A program made the translations under genes and the position numbers. 64,000 nucleotides of DNA, from positions 1-64,000 of the forward strand of contig CAKSVR010000005.1 in the NCBI GenBank assembly GCA_934504345.1. The letters run 5' to 3'. Shown here piece by piece: positions 24,088 to 32,544 of the stretch (its first letter is position 1; each line of letters starts with the position of its first letter). Source of the DNA: an uncultured Agathobaculum sp. GTDB taxonomy: Bacteria > Bacillota > Clostridia > Oscillospirales > Butyricicoccaceae. Under the pieces are notes generated by a model. That model did no database searches, was not told the origin of the DNA, and saw only the letters and a list, made by a program, of their open reading frames with translations.

Positions 24088-24168
24088 GTAGGGCGGGGTG
24101 CCCTCACCCCGCCGTTGTAAACCATCTGCATACCGTTCAATGCGGCGCGCCGAGTCGTCGCGCCCTAC
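24088..24168. repeat. CCGTAGGG hairpin element between rarA and hisC
   Basis: A complete 81-bp copy: GTAGGGCGGGGTG/CACCCCGCC arm, core GTAAACCATCTGCATACCGT, GGCGCGCC-type arm, CGCCCTAC. It lies between the divergent rarA and hisC genes. Confidence 0.8.
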
Positions 24169-24226
24169 GATTATCGTTCATATGTTATGAATTATATCAT
24201 AAATTTTCGTTATCGACAAACCCCTC

Positions 24227-24255
24227 TTGACTTTATCGCTTTATTATGATAAACT
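24227..24255 (+). promoter_or_regulatory. Putative hisC promoter
   Basis: TTGACT (24227-24232), a 17-bp spacer and TAAACT (24250-24255), 37 bp before the chosen hisC start. Confidence 0.6.
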
Positions 24256-24291
24256 ATCCCCATCAAAAAAACTGTCTGAGGAGTGTGTCAC

Positions 24292-25347
24292 ATGGACAAG
24301 CCTTTTCTCGATAAGCTGCGTAAGATCGACCCGTATGTGCCGGGTGAGCAGCCCAAGACCGCCAGCATCATCAAGCTGAACGCCAACGAAAACCCGTATC
24401 CGCCCGCGCCGGGCGTTGCCGAGGTGCTCCGCACGTTCGACACGGCCAAGCTGGCCGTATATCCGGATGCGAACGCGAAAGCGCTCAAGACCGCCGTTGC
24501 GGAACGGTTCGGCCTCCGGCCGGCACAGGTATTCCTCGGCAACGGCTCGGACGATGTACTCGCGCTGGCGTTCCAGTCGTTCTTCTGCTCAGGTGAGCCC
24601 ATCCTCTACCCGGACATCACCTACTCGTTCTATCCGGTGTGGTGCGACCTGTTCCGCATCCCGTATGAAACCATGCCGCTCGACGAGGATTTCTGCGTGA
24701 ACGTGCGTGACTACGACAAGCCGAACGGCGGCATCGTGCTGCCGAACCCGAACGCGCCCACCGGCCGCGGCGTGTCGCTCGATTTCCTTGAGGACCTTTT
24801 GCAGCACAATCAGGACTGCGTTGTCATCATCGACGAGGCGTATGTGGACTTCGGCGCACAGAGCGCCGTGCCGCTGCTCGACAAGTATGAGAACCTGCTC
24901 ATCGTGCAGACCACCAGCAAGTCGCGCTCGCTGGCGGGTATGCGTATCGGCTATGCGCTCGGCTCGGAAACGCTCATTTCCACGCTCGAAGCCGTCAAGA
25001 ACTCGTACAATTCCTACACGATGGATGCCGTCGCGCTGGCTGTCGGCGAGGCTTCCATCCGCGACGAGGCGTATTTTCAGGACACCTGCCGCAAGGTCGC
25101 CGCTACCCGCGACCGCTCCGCCGACGAGCTGCGCGCGCTGGGCTTTACCGTGCTGCCGTCGCTGACCAATTTCCTGTTCGTCACCCACCCCGAGAAGAAA
25201 GCGCCCGATATTTTCGCCGCACTGCGGGAAAAGGGCATCTTTATCCGGTATTTCAAGCTGCCGCGCATCGATAATTACCTGCGTATCACCGTCGGCACGG
25301 ATGAACAGATGGATAAGCTCCTTGCAGCGCTCAAAGAAATCCTGTAA
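24292..25347 (+). CDS. hisC: HisC, histidinol-phosphate aminotransferase
   Basis: A 351-residue class I/II PLP aminotransferase that converts imidazole acetol phosphate and glutamate to histidinol phosphate. KLNANENPYPPAPG near the N-terminus and the PLP lysine in TTSKSRSLAGMRIGYALG identify HisC. The ATG at 24292 is preferred over a GTG at 24283 because GAGGAG is 8 nt upstream of the ATG. It stands apart from other his genes. Seven-base repeats start immediately after the stop (TAATTGAGAATGGAG). Confidence 0.92.
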   Translation: MDKPFLDKLRKIDPYVPGEQPKTASIIKLNANENPYPPAPGVAEVLRTFDTAKLAVYPDANAKALKTAVAERFGLRPAQVFLGNGSDDVLALAFQSFFCSGEPILYPDITYSFYPVWCDLFRIPYETMPLDEDFCVNVRDYDKPNGGIVLPNPNAPTGRGVSLDFLEDLLQHNQDCVVIIDEAYVDFGAQSAVPLLDKYENLLIVQTTSKSRSLAGMRIGYALGSETLISTLEAVKNSYNSYTMDAVALAVGEASIRDEAYFQDTCRKVAATRDRSADELRALGFTVLPSLTNFLFVTHPEKKAPDIFAALREKGIFIRYFKLPRIDNYLRITVGTDEQMDKLLAALKEIL

Positions 25348-25407
25348 TTGAGAATGGAGATACCCACCCTTTTCCCCTGTCAATTTCCCAATTTTCGCAA
25401 TAAAAAA

Positions 25408-25437
25408 TTGACTTGAACTTGTCTTTCGTAGTATAAT
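25408..25437 (+). promoter_or_regulatory. Putative nrdR promoter
   Basis: TTGACT (25408-25413), an 18-bp spacer and a perfect TATAAT (25432-25437), 75 bp upstream of nrdR. Confidence 0.7.
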
Positions 25438-25512
25438 AACAGCAGAAAGATAATTTTGTGCGCCGCAGTGCGGTCTGCGGCACTGCACGGTGTCCATAAG
25501 GGGGAAAATACG

Positions 25513-25968
25513 ATGAAGTGCCCATTTTGCAGCTTCGATGACAGCAAGGTCGTCGATTCCCGTCCGACCGACGAGGGAACCAGCATCCGGCGTCGGCGGG
25601 AATGCCTCAAATGCGGAAAACGCTTTACCACCTACGAAACGGTGGAGCGGATGCCGCTCATGCTGGTCAAGCGCGATGGCACGCGGCAGGCGTATGACCG
25701 CCAGAAGCTGCTCAACGGCCTTGTAAAGGCCTGCGAGAAGCGCCCGGTGTCGCTCATGCAGCTCGAGCAGATCGTCGATCATGTCGAGCAGAAGGTGTTC
25801 GGCACGCTCGAGAGCGAGGTTTCCAGCAAGCTCATCGGCGAGCTGGTGATGGAGCAGCTCCGGCAGGTGGACGAGGTCGCATATGTGCGCTTCGCCTCGG
25901 TGTACCGCCAGTTCAAGGACATCAACACCTTTATGGAGGAGCTCAACACACTCCTCAAGGACAAGTAA
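25513..25968 (+). CDS. nrdR: NrdR, ribonucleotide reductase repressor
   Basis: A 151-residue zinc-ribbon plus ATP-cone regulator that represses ribonucleotide reductase genes. The zinc ribbon is MKCPFCSFDDSKV with the second pair in RRECLKCGKRF. The ATP-cone begins near VERMPLMLVKRDGTRQAYDR. The frame is open further upstream, but ATG 25513 gives the invariant N-terminus and has AAGGGGG upstream. An intrinsic terminator follows at 25977. Confidence 0.96.
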   Translation: MKCPFCSFDDSKVVDSRPTDEGTSIRRRRECLKCGKRFTTYETVERMPLMLVKRDGTRQAYDRQKLLNGLVKACEKRPVSLMQLEQIVDHVEQKVFGTLESEVSSKLIGELVMEQLRQVDEVAYVRFASVYRQFKDINTFMEELNTLLKDK

Positions 25969-25976
25969 ACCGTATC

Positions 25977-26009
25977 GCGGGCGTGACAGGTTCATGCCCG
26001 CTTTTATTT
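25977..26009 (+). terminator. nrdR terminator
   Basis: Stem GCGGGC/GCCCGC with a 13-nt loop followed by TTTTATTT, 9 bp after the nrdR stop. A second hairpin, GCACCGC/GCGGTGC at about 26014-26040, precedes the next gene. Confidence 0.7.
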
Positions 26010-26063
26010 CAGGCAGCACCGCACAATCGAACGGCGGTGCTTTGCAGAAAGAGGGATTTTATC

Positions 26064-26651
26064 ATGGACGAACGCCTCCGTAAACAGCTGGATTTCATCC
26101 TCGAAATCGATAAGGAGAAGAACATCCTCCGGCAGACGCACCTTTCCGGGCACGGGCGGCGCGAGAACGATGCCGAGCACGCATGGCACATGGCCGTGAT
26201 GGCATATCTGCTGCGCGAGTATTCCAACGAGCCGGTGGATGTGGCGCGGGTGATGCTCATGTGCCTGCTGCATGATGTGGTCGAGATCGATGCCGGTGAC
26301 ACCTATGCCTATGACACCGCCGGTCTGCAAACGCAGAAGGCCCGCGAGGAGGCCGCCAAGGAGCGCATCTATTCGCTGCTGCCGGACGACCAGAAGCGCG
26401 CGCTCATGGCCGTGTTCGATGAGTTCGAAGCGGATGAAACCGCCGAGGCGCATTTCGCGCACGCGATGGACAATCTCCAGCCGCTGCTGCTCAACAACAG
26501 CAACGGCGGCAGCGACTGGGCCGAGCACGATGTCACCGCCGAAAAGGTGTACGGGCGGCAGCGGCGCACCGAAAAGGGCTCGGCGTATCTGTATCAGCTG
26601 ACAGACCAGATTTTGCAGGAGAATATCAAAAAGGGCGCTCTGAAAAAATAA
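26064..26651 (+). CDS. HD domain hydrolase, YfbR/5'-deoxynucleotidase-like
   Basis: A 195-residue HD-superfamily metal-dependent phosphohydrolase of the HD_3 type. Metal ligands are visible in DAEHAWHMAVMAYLL, in LLHDVVEIDAGDT and in the later Asp of AHAMDNLQPLLL. Relatives remove phosphate from deoxynucleoside monophosphates, which would fit beside nrdR, but the substrate is not shown. The ATG at 26064 follows AGAAAGAGGGA. The longer frame from 25983 would run through the nrdR terminator and is rejected. Confidence 0.85.
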   Translation: MDERLRKQLDFILEIDKEKNILRQTHLSGHGRRENDAEHAWHMAVMAYLLREYSNEPVDVARVMLMCLLHDVVEIDAGDTYAYDTAGLQTQKAREEAAKERIYSLLPDDQKRALMAVFDEFEADETAEAHFAHAMDNLQPLLLNNSNGGSDWAEHDVTAEKVYGRQRRTEKGSAYLYQLTDQILQENIKKGALKK

Positions 26652-26749
26652 TTTTGGTCTATTTCTTGACCGATTGACCATTCGCGGTCAACTTTCCGCC
26701 GGATTTCGCGTATAGGTGCAGGCATCTTTACGCGAAAGGAGGAAAGGAT

Positions 26750-26995
26750 ATGCAGGCCGAGATCATCATTGCGGGACTGAGCCTGCTGGGCACGCTGGCG
26801 GGCACGGCGGGCGGTATCATCGTATCCGGCAAGCTGGTGAATTACCGCATCGAGCAGCTCGAAAAGAAAGTCGAGCAGCACAACAACCTCATCACCCGAA
26901 CGTTCCGGCTGGAACAGAGCGTGGCGGTGCTGGACGAGCGCGTCCGCACAGCGAACCACCGCATCACCGACTTAGAAAAGGAGGCGTTCGAGTGA
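26750..26995 (+). CDS. Small membrane coiled-coil protein, phage lysis type (XhlA-like)
   Basis: An 81-residue protein: an N-terminal membrane segment (about 5-27, IIIAGLSLLGTLAGTAGGII) then a coiled coil (RIEQLEKKVEQHNNLITRTF; RVRTANHRITDLEKEAFE). This is the plan of small proteins that sit before holins in phage lysis modules. A strong GAAAGGAGGAAAGG site precedes the ATG. It overlaps the next (holin) gene by 4 bp (GTGA). Function is inferred from the pairing. Confidence 0.7.
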   Translation: MQAEIIIAGLSLLGTLAGTAGGIIVSGKLVNYRIEQLEKKVEQHNNLITRTFRLEQSVAVLDERVRTANHRITDLEKEAFE

Positions 26996-27258
26996 ACTGG
27001 AAAGTTCGTGCAAAAAATCCCGTGTTCTGGGCGCAGCTCGTGCTGAGCGCGTTCGCGGCAGTGCTGGCGTATGCCGGGCTGACGGCGGCCGACCTCACCA
27101 CATGGGCAAGTGTCGGCGCACTGCTGCGCGAGGCGGCGGGCAATCCGTACTGCCTGTTCCTCGTGGTGTCGAGCGTGTGGAACGCGGTCAACGACCCCAC
27201 CACCGCGGGCCTCGCGGACAGCGAACGGGCCAAGACCTACGAAAAACCGAACCGATGA
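26992..27258 (+). CDS. Phage holin, phi-LC3 family
   Basis: An 88-residue protein with two hydrophobic segments (about 11-27 and 40-62). The family pattern is clear: NWKVRAKNPVFWAQLVL, GLTAADLTTWASVG, NPYCLFLVVSSVWNAVNDP and SERAKTYEKP. The start is the GTG at 26992, overlapping the upstream stop. Such holins open the membrane for a phage endolysin. No endolysin, structural or integrase gene is nearby, so this is an orphan or domesticated pair. Confidence 0.85.
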   Translation: MNWKVRAKNPVFWAQLVLSAFAAVLAYAGLTAADLTTWASVGALLREAAGNPYCLFLVVSSVWNAVNDPTTAGLADSERAKTYEKPNR

Positions 27259-27260
27259 GC

Positions 27261-27297
27261 GAAAAGCCCTCCCGGCGTGTCCGGGAGGGCTTTTCGT
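27261..27297 (+). terminator. Terminator of the holin gene pair
   Basis: A 15-bp stem, GAAAAGCCCTCCCGG/CCGGGAGGGCTTTTC, with a 5-nt loop, 2 bp after the holin stop. Confidence 0.9.
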
Positions 27298-27344
27298 TGG
27301 CAAATCCGTTCTCTGGCGCCCGCTCCCCTGCTTTCGCGCAAAAC

Positions 27345-27376
27345 AAAAAGGCTCTGGACAAAGTCCAAAGCCTTTT
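27345..27376 (-). terminator. secDF terminator
   Basis: Stem AAGGCTTTGGAC/GTCCAGAGCCTT (one mismatch) with T-run on minus, about 14 bp after the secDF stop. Confidence 0.8.
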
Positions 27377-27390
27377 CGATCACGCCAAGA

Positions 27391-29778
27391 TCAAATCTTC
27401 TTGCGGCGGCGGAACTTCTTGCGGAAGAAGCCCCACAGACCGGTAGAAAGCATAACGGACGACCAGCCGCCGGCCAGAATGCCGACGATCAGCGGCAGCG
27501 TGAACTGCTTGAGCGACGGAACACCGAGGATGTATACCATGCCGATGGTGAACAGCGTGGTAAGGGTGGTGTTGATGGTACGGCCCATGGTCTGCCAGAT
27601 GCTCTTCTCGCCGATGACCTCGAACGGCTCCTTGCGCGCGGTACGCAGGTTCTCACGAACGCGGTCGAATACGATGATCGATGCGTTGATGGAGTAGCCG
27701 AGGATGGTCAGCGCGGCAGCGATGAAGTTGCTGTCCAGCGGGATCTGGAGCAGAACGTAAACGCTGAGCATAACGAGCAGGTCGTGTACCAGACAGCAGA
27801 TAGCTGCCAGACCGCTGGTGAGCTCGAAGCGGAACGTGATGTATACCAGCATCAGCAGGATAGCGAGGATGGAGCAGATGAACGCAGAGCGCTGGAGGTC
27901 GCTGCCGACCGAAGCGGATACGTCATTGTTGTTGAGGATGTCGGTGTCAGCAAGGCTGTACTTCTCCAGCATCTTGTCGATGACAGCGGCACGCTGCTCG
28001 GAGTCGATGGAGGTGGAGCGGATGAGCACATCCTCATTGCCGTCGCCGGAGGAGGTAACGGAGGATGCATCCACGCCGGTGGCATCCTTGAACAGGTCGG
28101 AAACCTCGGTCTGGATGTCCTGCGTAACGGCGGTGTGCATATTGAACTCCATCTCGGTACCGCCGGCAAAGTCGATGCTCAGGTTGAACAGGTTCTTGCC
28201 GAACGGCAGCAGGATCAGTGCGATAAGGCCGGTAGCGACCAGTACGACAGAGATACCGCTGAAGATCTTGAAGTTCTTGAGGATAGCCGGGTGCTTCTTC
28301 TCTTCCTTGTGCTCATGCAGGCCGTAAGCCTTCGGGTTGCGGATGTGGAAATCCACCATGCGGTTGAGCAGGAAGTGGGTGATGGTCAGCGCGGTGAACA
28401 TCGAAACGATAACGCCGATGCCCAGCGTGGTGGCGAAGCCGACGATGGTGCCGGTGCCGAGGAAGAACAGCACGCCGCACGCGATGAGCGTGGTGATGTT
28501 GGAGTCAAGGATCGCGGTGAACGCACGCTTGAAGCCGGAGTCGATCGCGCTCTTTACGGTCTTGCCGGCAGCCATCTCCTCCTTGATGCGCTCAAAGATG
28601 ATGACGTTCGCATCGACCGCCATACCGATGGACAGGATGATACCTGCAATGCCCGGCAGGGACAGGTTGACACGGATAACGCTGAACAGCAGTGCCTCGA
28701 TGACCATGTAGAAGCACAGCGCGAAGCAGGAAACAACGCCCGGAACGCGGTACATGATGATCATGAACAGCATAACGAGGACCAGACCGATAAGACCTGC
28801 CTTGAGGCTGGAGCTCATCGCGTCAGCGCCCAGCTGCGGGCCGACAGAGCGAAGCTCTACCTGCTTGAGCGTGAACGGGATCTGACCGGCGTTGATGAGG
28901 TTTGCCAGCTCGGTCGCGCTGTCGCGGGTGAACGAGCCGGAGATTACGCAGCTGTCGCTGTCGATCTTGGAAGAAACGGACGGTGCGGAAATAACCTGAT
29001 CGTCCATGACGATAGCCATTACATTGGTGCCGTCGGTACGAGCCGCGATGCTCTCGGTCGCCTCAGCAAACTTCTGCTTGCCCTCAGAGGTAAACTGTAC
29101 CTCTACATAATGGGTATCCGCAACTTCGTTGCCGGTCGGGCGGCCATAGCCGTAAGTAGCTTTCTTAACGTCAGAGCCGGTCAGCCACTCCTTGCCGTCA
29201 GCATCGATAAAGGTGAGCTGTGCGGTGGTGCCGAGGGTCTGTACGGCCTCCTCCGGGTTGGTGATCTGCGGGATCTCGACCGTTACGCGGTTCTCGCCGC
29301 TGAGGGATACGGTAGCCTCGGTAAAGCCCTTACCGGTCAAACGCTGACGGATGACCTTCTGTACCGAGTCCATATCGTTCGACAGATTGCTCCTGTCGTA
29401 GCCGTCCGGGATCTCCGCCTCGTAAACGATGCGGGAGCCGCCGACCAGATCAAGACCCAGACGGATGCCGTTGTCGGTATCCAGCACGCTCGGGATGATG
29501 GCCTTGAGGTCGGATGCGGTGGTGTCTGCGGAATCAGCGGTGTCCGCCGAATCAGCAGTGGTGTCGGCAGAGGTATCTGCCGAGGTGTCCGTCGAGGCCG
29601 TGTCATCGGTGGACGAGGTATCGCTCGTATCCGTGGTGGCCGTGTCGGACGCTGCCGTGTTCCGGAACGGCATGGTCCAGCCGCCCGGAATGTACACTCC
29701 TGTTACCGCCGTCACGCCGAGGAAAATGATGATCAGCATGACTGCAATAAAGGAAGTTACACTCTTTTTCACTTGCAA
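27391..29778 (-). CDS. secDF: SecDF, fused protein-export membrane protein
   Basis: A 795-residue natural fusion of SecD and SecF, which use the proton gradient to finish Sec-dependent secretion. It starts with one membrane segment, then a roughly 50-residue Asp/Thr/Ser/Ala repeat stretch. The SecD part follows (LGLDLVGGSRIVYEAE; SIGMAVDANVIIFERIKEE), then SecF (NLSIDFAGGTEMEFN; ILGYSINASIIVFDRVRENL), about 12 membrane segments in all. It is monocistronic with a promoter and terminator. The low-complexity linker is unusually long. Confidence 0.95.
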   Translation of the reverse strand: MQVKKSVTSFIAVMLIIIFLGVTAVTGVYIPGGWTMPFRNTAASDTATTDTSDTSSTDDTASTDTSADTSADTTADSADTADSADTTASDLKAIIPSVLDTDNGIRLGLDLVGGSRIVYEAEIPDGYDRSNLSNDMDSVQKVIRQRLTGKGFTEATVSLSGENRVTVEIPQITNPEEAVQTLGTTAQLTFIDADGKEWLTGSDVKKATYGYGRPTGNEVADTHYVEVQFTSEGKQKFAEATESIAARTDGTNVMAIVMDDQVISAPSVSSKIDSDSCVISGSFTRDSATELANLINAGQIPFTLKQVELRSVGPQLGADAMSSSLKAGLIGLVLVMLFMIIMYRVPGVVSCFALCFYMVIEALLFSVIRVNLSLPGIAGIILSIGMAVDANVIIFERIKEEMAAGKTVKSAIDSGFKRAFTAILDSNITTLIACGVLFFLGTGTIVGFATTLGIGVIVSMFTALTITHFLLNRMVDFHIRNPKAYGLHEHKEEKKHPAILKNFKIFSGISVVLVATGLIALILLPFGKNLFNLSIDFAGGTEMEFNMHTAVTQDIQTEVSDLFKDATGVDASSVTSSGDGNEDVLIRSTSIDSEQRAAVIDKMLEKYSLADTDILNNNDVSASVGSDLQRSAFICSILAILLMLVYITFRFELTSGLAAICCLVHDLLVMLSVYVLLQIPLDSNFIAAALTILGYSINASIIVFDRVRENLRTARKEPFEVIGEKSIWQTMGRTINTTLTTLFTIGMVYILGVPSLKQFTLPLIVGILAGGWSSVMLSTGLWGFFRKKFRRRKKI

Positions 29779-29813
29779 GTGCCTCCTTTAAGTTTTTGTT
29801 ACACAACTGATTC

Positions 29814-29842
29814 AGTATACAGCAGAATGACCAAAAAGTCAA
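29814..29842 (-). promoter_or_regulatory. secDF promoter
   Basis: TTGACT (29837-29842), a 17-bp spacer and TATACT (29814-29819) on minus, 36 bp before the secDF ATG. Confidence 0.75.
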
Positions 29843-29915
29843 TATTTTCGCTGTAATAATGTAACATTTTCGCGCCCGCAGCGCGTATTCGATAGAATTT
29901 GCATTGCAAATCCAT

Positions 29916-29980
29916 AAAAAGGCAGGGCGTGTACGCGCAGCGCGGCAATAAAGCCACGCAAGAACAGCGCCTGCCTTTTA
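29916..29980 (-). terminator. Possible purB terminator hairpins
   Basis: An outer stem AAAAGGCAGG/CCTGCCTTTT with a 40-nt structured loop has T-runs on both sides. A further hairpin, GCATATTTG/CAAATATGC, lies at about 29984-30022. Together they separate purB from secDF. Confidence 0.5.
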
Positions 29981-30070
29981 TGCAGGCATATTTGTGTGCC
30001 GCATACGACGCGCAAATATGCGCCATGCGCGGCACATCCTATCTCGTTTCAGGCCGTGGTCTGAAGCGGA

Positions 30071-31501
30071 TCAGAGGTTGATCTCGACCTTTACGTCCTC
30101 ACCGGTGAGATACGGCGCGATAGCCGGACGAACGCACTCGTTCAGGAACTCGTCCACCTGCGACGGACAGCGGCCGATGTAAGCGGACGGGTCAAGGTGC
30201 TCGAGGATCTGCTCACGGGTCATGCCGAACATCGGGTCGCCTGCAATGCGGTCAACCATGTCGTTCTCGAGGCCCTCTTCCTTGATGCGCTTGCCTGCGG
30301 CCATAGAGTGCTCGCGGATGCGCTCGTGCAGGTCCTGACGGTTGCCGCCGCGCTTGACGGCATCCATCATGATGTTCTCGGTCGCCATGAACGGCAGCTC
30401 GTTCATAACGTGCGCCTCGATGACCTTGGGGTAAACGACCAGACCGGAAACAACGTTGATCATGATGTTGAGGATGGCATCGACTGCGAGGAAAGCCTCC
30501 GGCACGGAGATGCGCTTGTTCGCGGAGTCGTCGAGCGTGCGCTCGAACCACTGGGTAGCCGAGGTGAACGCCGGGTTCAGGCTGTCGCAGATAACGTAGC
30601 GCGCCAGTGCACAGATACGCTCGGAGCGCATCGGATTGCGCTTGTACGGCATCGCGGACGAGCCGATCTGGTTCTTCTCGAACGGCTCCTCGACCTCCTT
30701 GAGGTGCTGGAGCAGGCGCAGGTCGGTGGCGAACTTGGACGCGGACTCGGCAATGCCGGCCAGCGTTGCAAGGGTCTGTGCATCGATCTTGCGGGAGTAG
30801 GTCTGACCGGAAACCGGAACGACACCGGCAAAGCCGAAATCATCGGCGATGCGCTTTTCGAGCTCCTTGACCTTGGCCTCGTCGCCGTCGAACAGCTCCA
30901 TAAAGGAGGCCTGCGTGCCGGTGGTGCCCTTGCTGCCGAGCATACGCAGGTTTTCGATGCGGTACTCGACCTCGTTCAAATCCATCAGCAGCTCGTTCAT
31001 CCACAGGGTCGCGCGCTTGCCGACGGTGGTCAGCTGTGCGGGCTGGAAGTGGGTGAAGCCGAGGGTCGGCTGAGCCTTGTGGGCATCCGCGAACTGTGCC
31101 AGTTTGTCGAGCACGGTGGCCAGCTTTTTGCGTACCAGCAGCAGACCCTCGCGGATCTGGATGATGTCGGTGTTGTCGCCAACGTATGCGCTCGTTGCGC
31201 CGAGGTGGATGATGCCTGCGGCCTTGGGAGCGGCCTTGCCGAAGGTGTAAACGTGCGCCATAACGTCATGGCGTACCTCTTTCTCGCGCTGACGGGCCAC
31301 ATCGTAGTCGATGTCGGTCAGGTGCGCGGCCATCTCGTCCACCTGTTCCTGCGTGATGGGCAGACCGAGGGCCATCTCCGCCTTGGCCAGCGACAGCCAC
31401 AGGCGGCGCCATGTCGAGAACTTCATGTCCGAGGAGAAGGTATAGAGCATCTCCTTGGATGCGTAGCGCGAGGAAAGCGGGCTTTCATACACGTTATTCA
31501 T
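30071..31501 (-). CDS. purB: PurB, adenylosuccinate lyase
   Basis: A 476-residue fumarase/aspartase-superfamily lyase. It cleaves SAICAR and adenylosuccinate in purine synthesis. The signature loop GSSAMPYKRNPMRSE is intact, as are HLGATSAYVGDNTD and TLGFTHFQPAQLTTVGKRA. AAAGGACG precedes the ATG. It appears monocistronic, with no other purine genes nearby. A possible -10 TAAAAT lies about 30 bp upstream without a good -35. Confidence 0.96.
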   Translation of the reverse strand: MNNVYESPLSSRYASKEMLYTFSSDMKFSTWRRLWLSLAKAEMALGLPITQEQVDEMAAHLTDIDYDVARQREKEVRHDVMAHVYTFGKAAPKAAGIIHLGATSAYVGDNTDIIQIREGLLLVRKKLATVLDKLAQFADAHKAQPTLGFTHFQPAQLTTVGKRATLWMNELLMDLNEVEYRIENLRMLGSKGTTGTQASFMELFDGDEAKVKELEKRIADDFGFAGVVPVSGQTYSRKIDAQTLATLAGIAESASKFATDLRLLQHLKEVEEPFEKNQIGSSAMPYKRNPMRSERICALARYVICDSLNPAFTSATQWFERTLDDSANKRISVPEAFLAVDAILNIMINVVSGLVVYPKVIEAHVMNELPFMATENIMMDAVKRGGNRQDLHERIREHSMAAGKRIKEEGLENDMVDRIAGDPMFGMTREQILEHLDPSAYIGRCPSQVDEFLNECVRPAIAPYLTGEDVKVEINL

Positions 31502-31689
31502 GTTATTCGTCCTTTCCGGTGTGTATTTTATCCAAACTTTAACGAAATAACGGACTTGGGCAGTCCAATTTTAGTTTAACACTTTGCACCCGTCATTTCA
31601 AGCAAAACCGCCCTGTTTCGCGCTATCTTGTAGCAATAAACAAAGTTAGCGGCGGTTTCGCCGTTAGATTTTGCGTTCCCTGCCGTAAG

Positions 31690-32060
31690 GCCGTCCGGTG
31701 CACACGAGTTGCGAATGCAATACGCCGTATCCGGGCGGCAGCCCATTCCACGGCAGCCGTTCTCCGGTGCAATCGAGTTGCGAATGCAATACGCCGTATC
31801 CGGGCTGGGGAATTTCGCGCTCTGCGGAGCGCGGGAACGGGCGCGCCGCCCCGGCGCTGGGGCAAAAAGGGAGGGACACCTACGGTTTCCCTCCCTCTTT
31901 GAACTCCTACCTTTCCCTCGGCAACCTCGCGAACGGGCCTTACGGCCCTACTTCGTAAGTAACTCGCATAAAGGAACGGGTATCGGCTGACGTTTCTCGC
32001 GTTGCTGCGGCGTTATCGCGGCAGATTGCACTGGTTTTGCGTAAATACTGTCGCAGACCG
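31690..32060 (+). repeat. Composite GC-rich repeat, copy B
   Basis: It begins with a two-unit tandem of about 66 bp (GAGTTGCGAATGCAATACGC then CGTATCCGGGC; units start near 31697 and 31769). It continues through GGGAACGGG, a variable hairpin region (AAGGGAGGGACACC/CCCTCCCTCTT), then AAAGGAACGGGTATCGGCTG, CGTTGCTGCGGCGTTATCGC and GGCAGATTGCACTGGTTTTG. Module order is as in copy A. Confidence 0.75.
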
Positions 32061-32109
32061 CTAACGGCTTGAGCGCAGCCGAGAGAGGAATGGGCGGCGT
32101 TAAGCCGAG

Positions 32110-32490
32110 CCTACGAGCCGGTAGCGGTACTGCCGTTCCTTTTTTCGGTCCCGAGCACAAATAGGAACGGTGAAGCCGTTCCGTGCGCCGAGGTATCCCC
32201 AAAAGGGCGGAAGATGGAGTCCCAAGAGGATAGCACTCATTTAATTCGCGCACGGCGCGGGTTAGATGTTTAGCAGCCTACGGGCAAACCACCGTAGGGG
32301 GTGTCTATCCTTTTGGAAACCGTTCCCGCCGTCCGCAGACGGCGAAATCCCCAGCCCGGAAACGGCGTATTGCTCACGCAACTCGGTTGCACCAGAAAAC
32401 GGCTGCCGAGGAAAGGGCTGCCGCCCAGTTACGGCGTTGCGCTCCCGCGCCTCGCGTGCACCGGAGAACGGCTGCCGCAGAATAGGCTCC
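32110..32490 (-). repeat. Composite GC-rich repeat, copy C, inverted to copy B
   Basis: On minus it reads GGCAGCCGTTCTCCGGTGCA, a second GGCAGCCGTTTTCTGGTGCA unit, CCGGGCTGGGGATTTCGCCG, TTTCCAAAAGGATAGACACC, then an insert ending CGAATTAAATGAGTG. It resumes with CTATCCTCTTGGGACTCC, GGAACGGCTTCACCGTTCC and GGACCGAAAAAAGGAACGG. Identity to copy A is very high in the shared blocks. Confidence 0.75.
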
Positions 32491-32544
32491 TGCTGAACGC
32501 AAAAACAGCGCCTCCCTCCCGGAAAGCGCTGTTTCGGTATTCAC

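Larger units (their letters stand above)
31502..32544. other. 1-kb gap carrying two inverted composite repeats
   Basis: Apart from the purB upstream region (to about 31600), this gap consists of composite repeat copies B (plus) and C (minus) arranged head to head. No gene is supported; open frames at 31709-31990, 31948-32253 and 32266-32496 are repeat-derived. Confidence 0.8.

Noticed and set aside
26716..27258. Longer frame reading into the holin gene from 26716
   Set aside because: Its first part is another frame of the XhlA-like gene; the GTG at 26992 with GTGA overlap fits the holin family start.
27277..29856. 859-codon open frame antisense to secDF
   Set aside because: It starts in the holin terminator and runs antisense to SecDF; no domain or ribosome site.
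31690..32490. Composite repeat as an integron attC array
   Set aside because: No GTTRRRY-type core sites, no integrase and no cassette genes between units.
31709..32496. Short open frames in the purB-aminotransferase gap
   Set aside because: They fall wholly in composite repeat copies B and C. Similar peptides appear at 20986-21282 only because the DNA is repeated.
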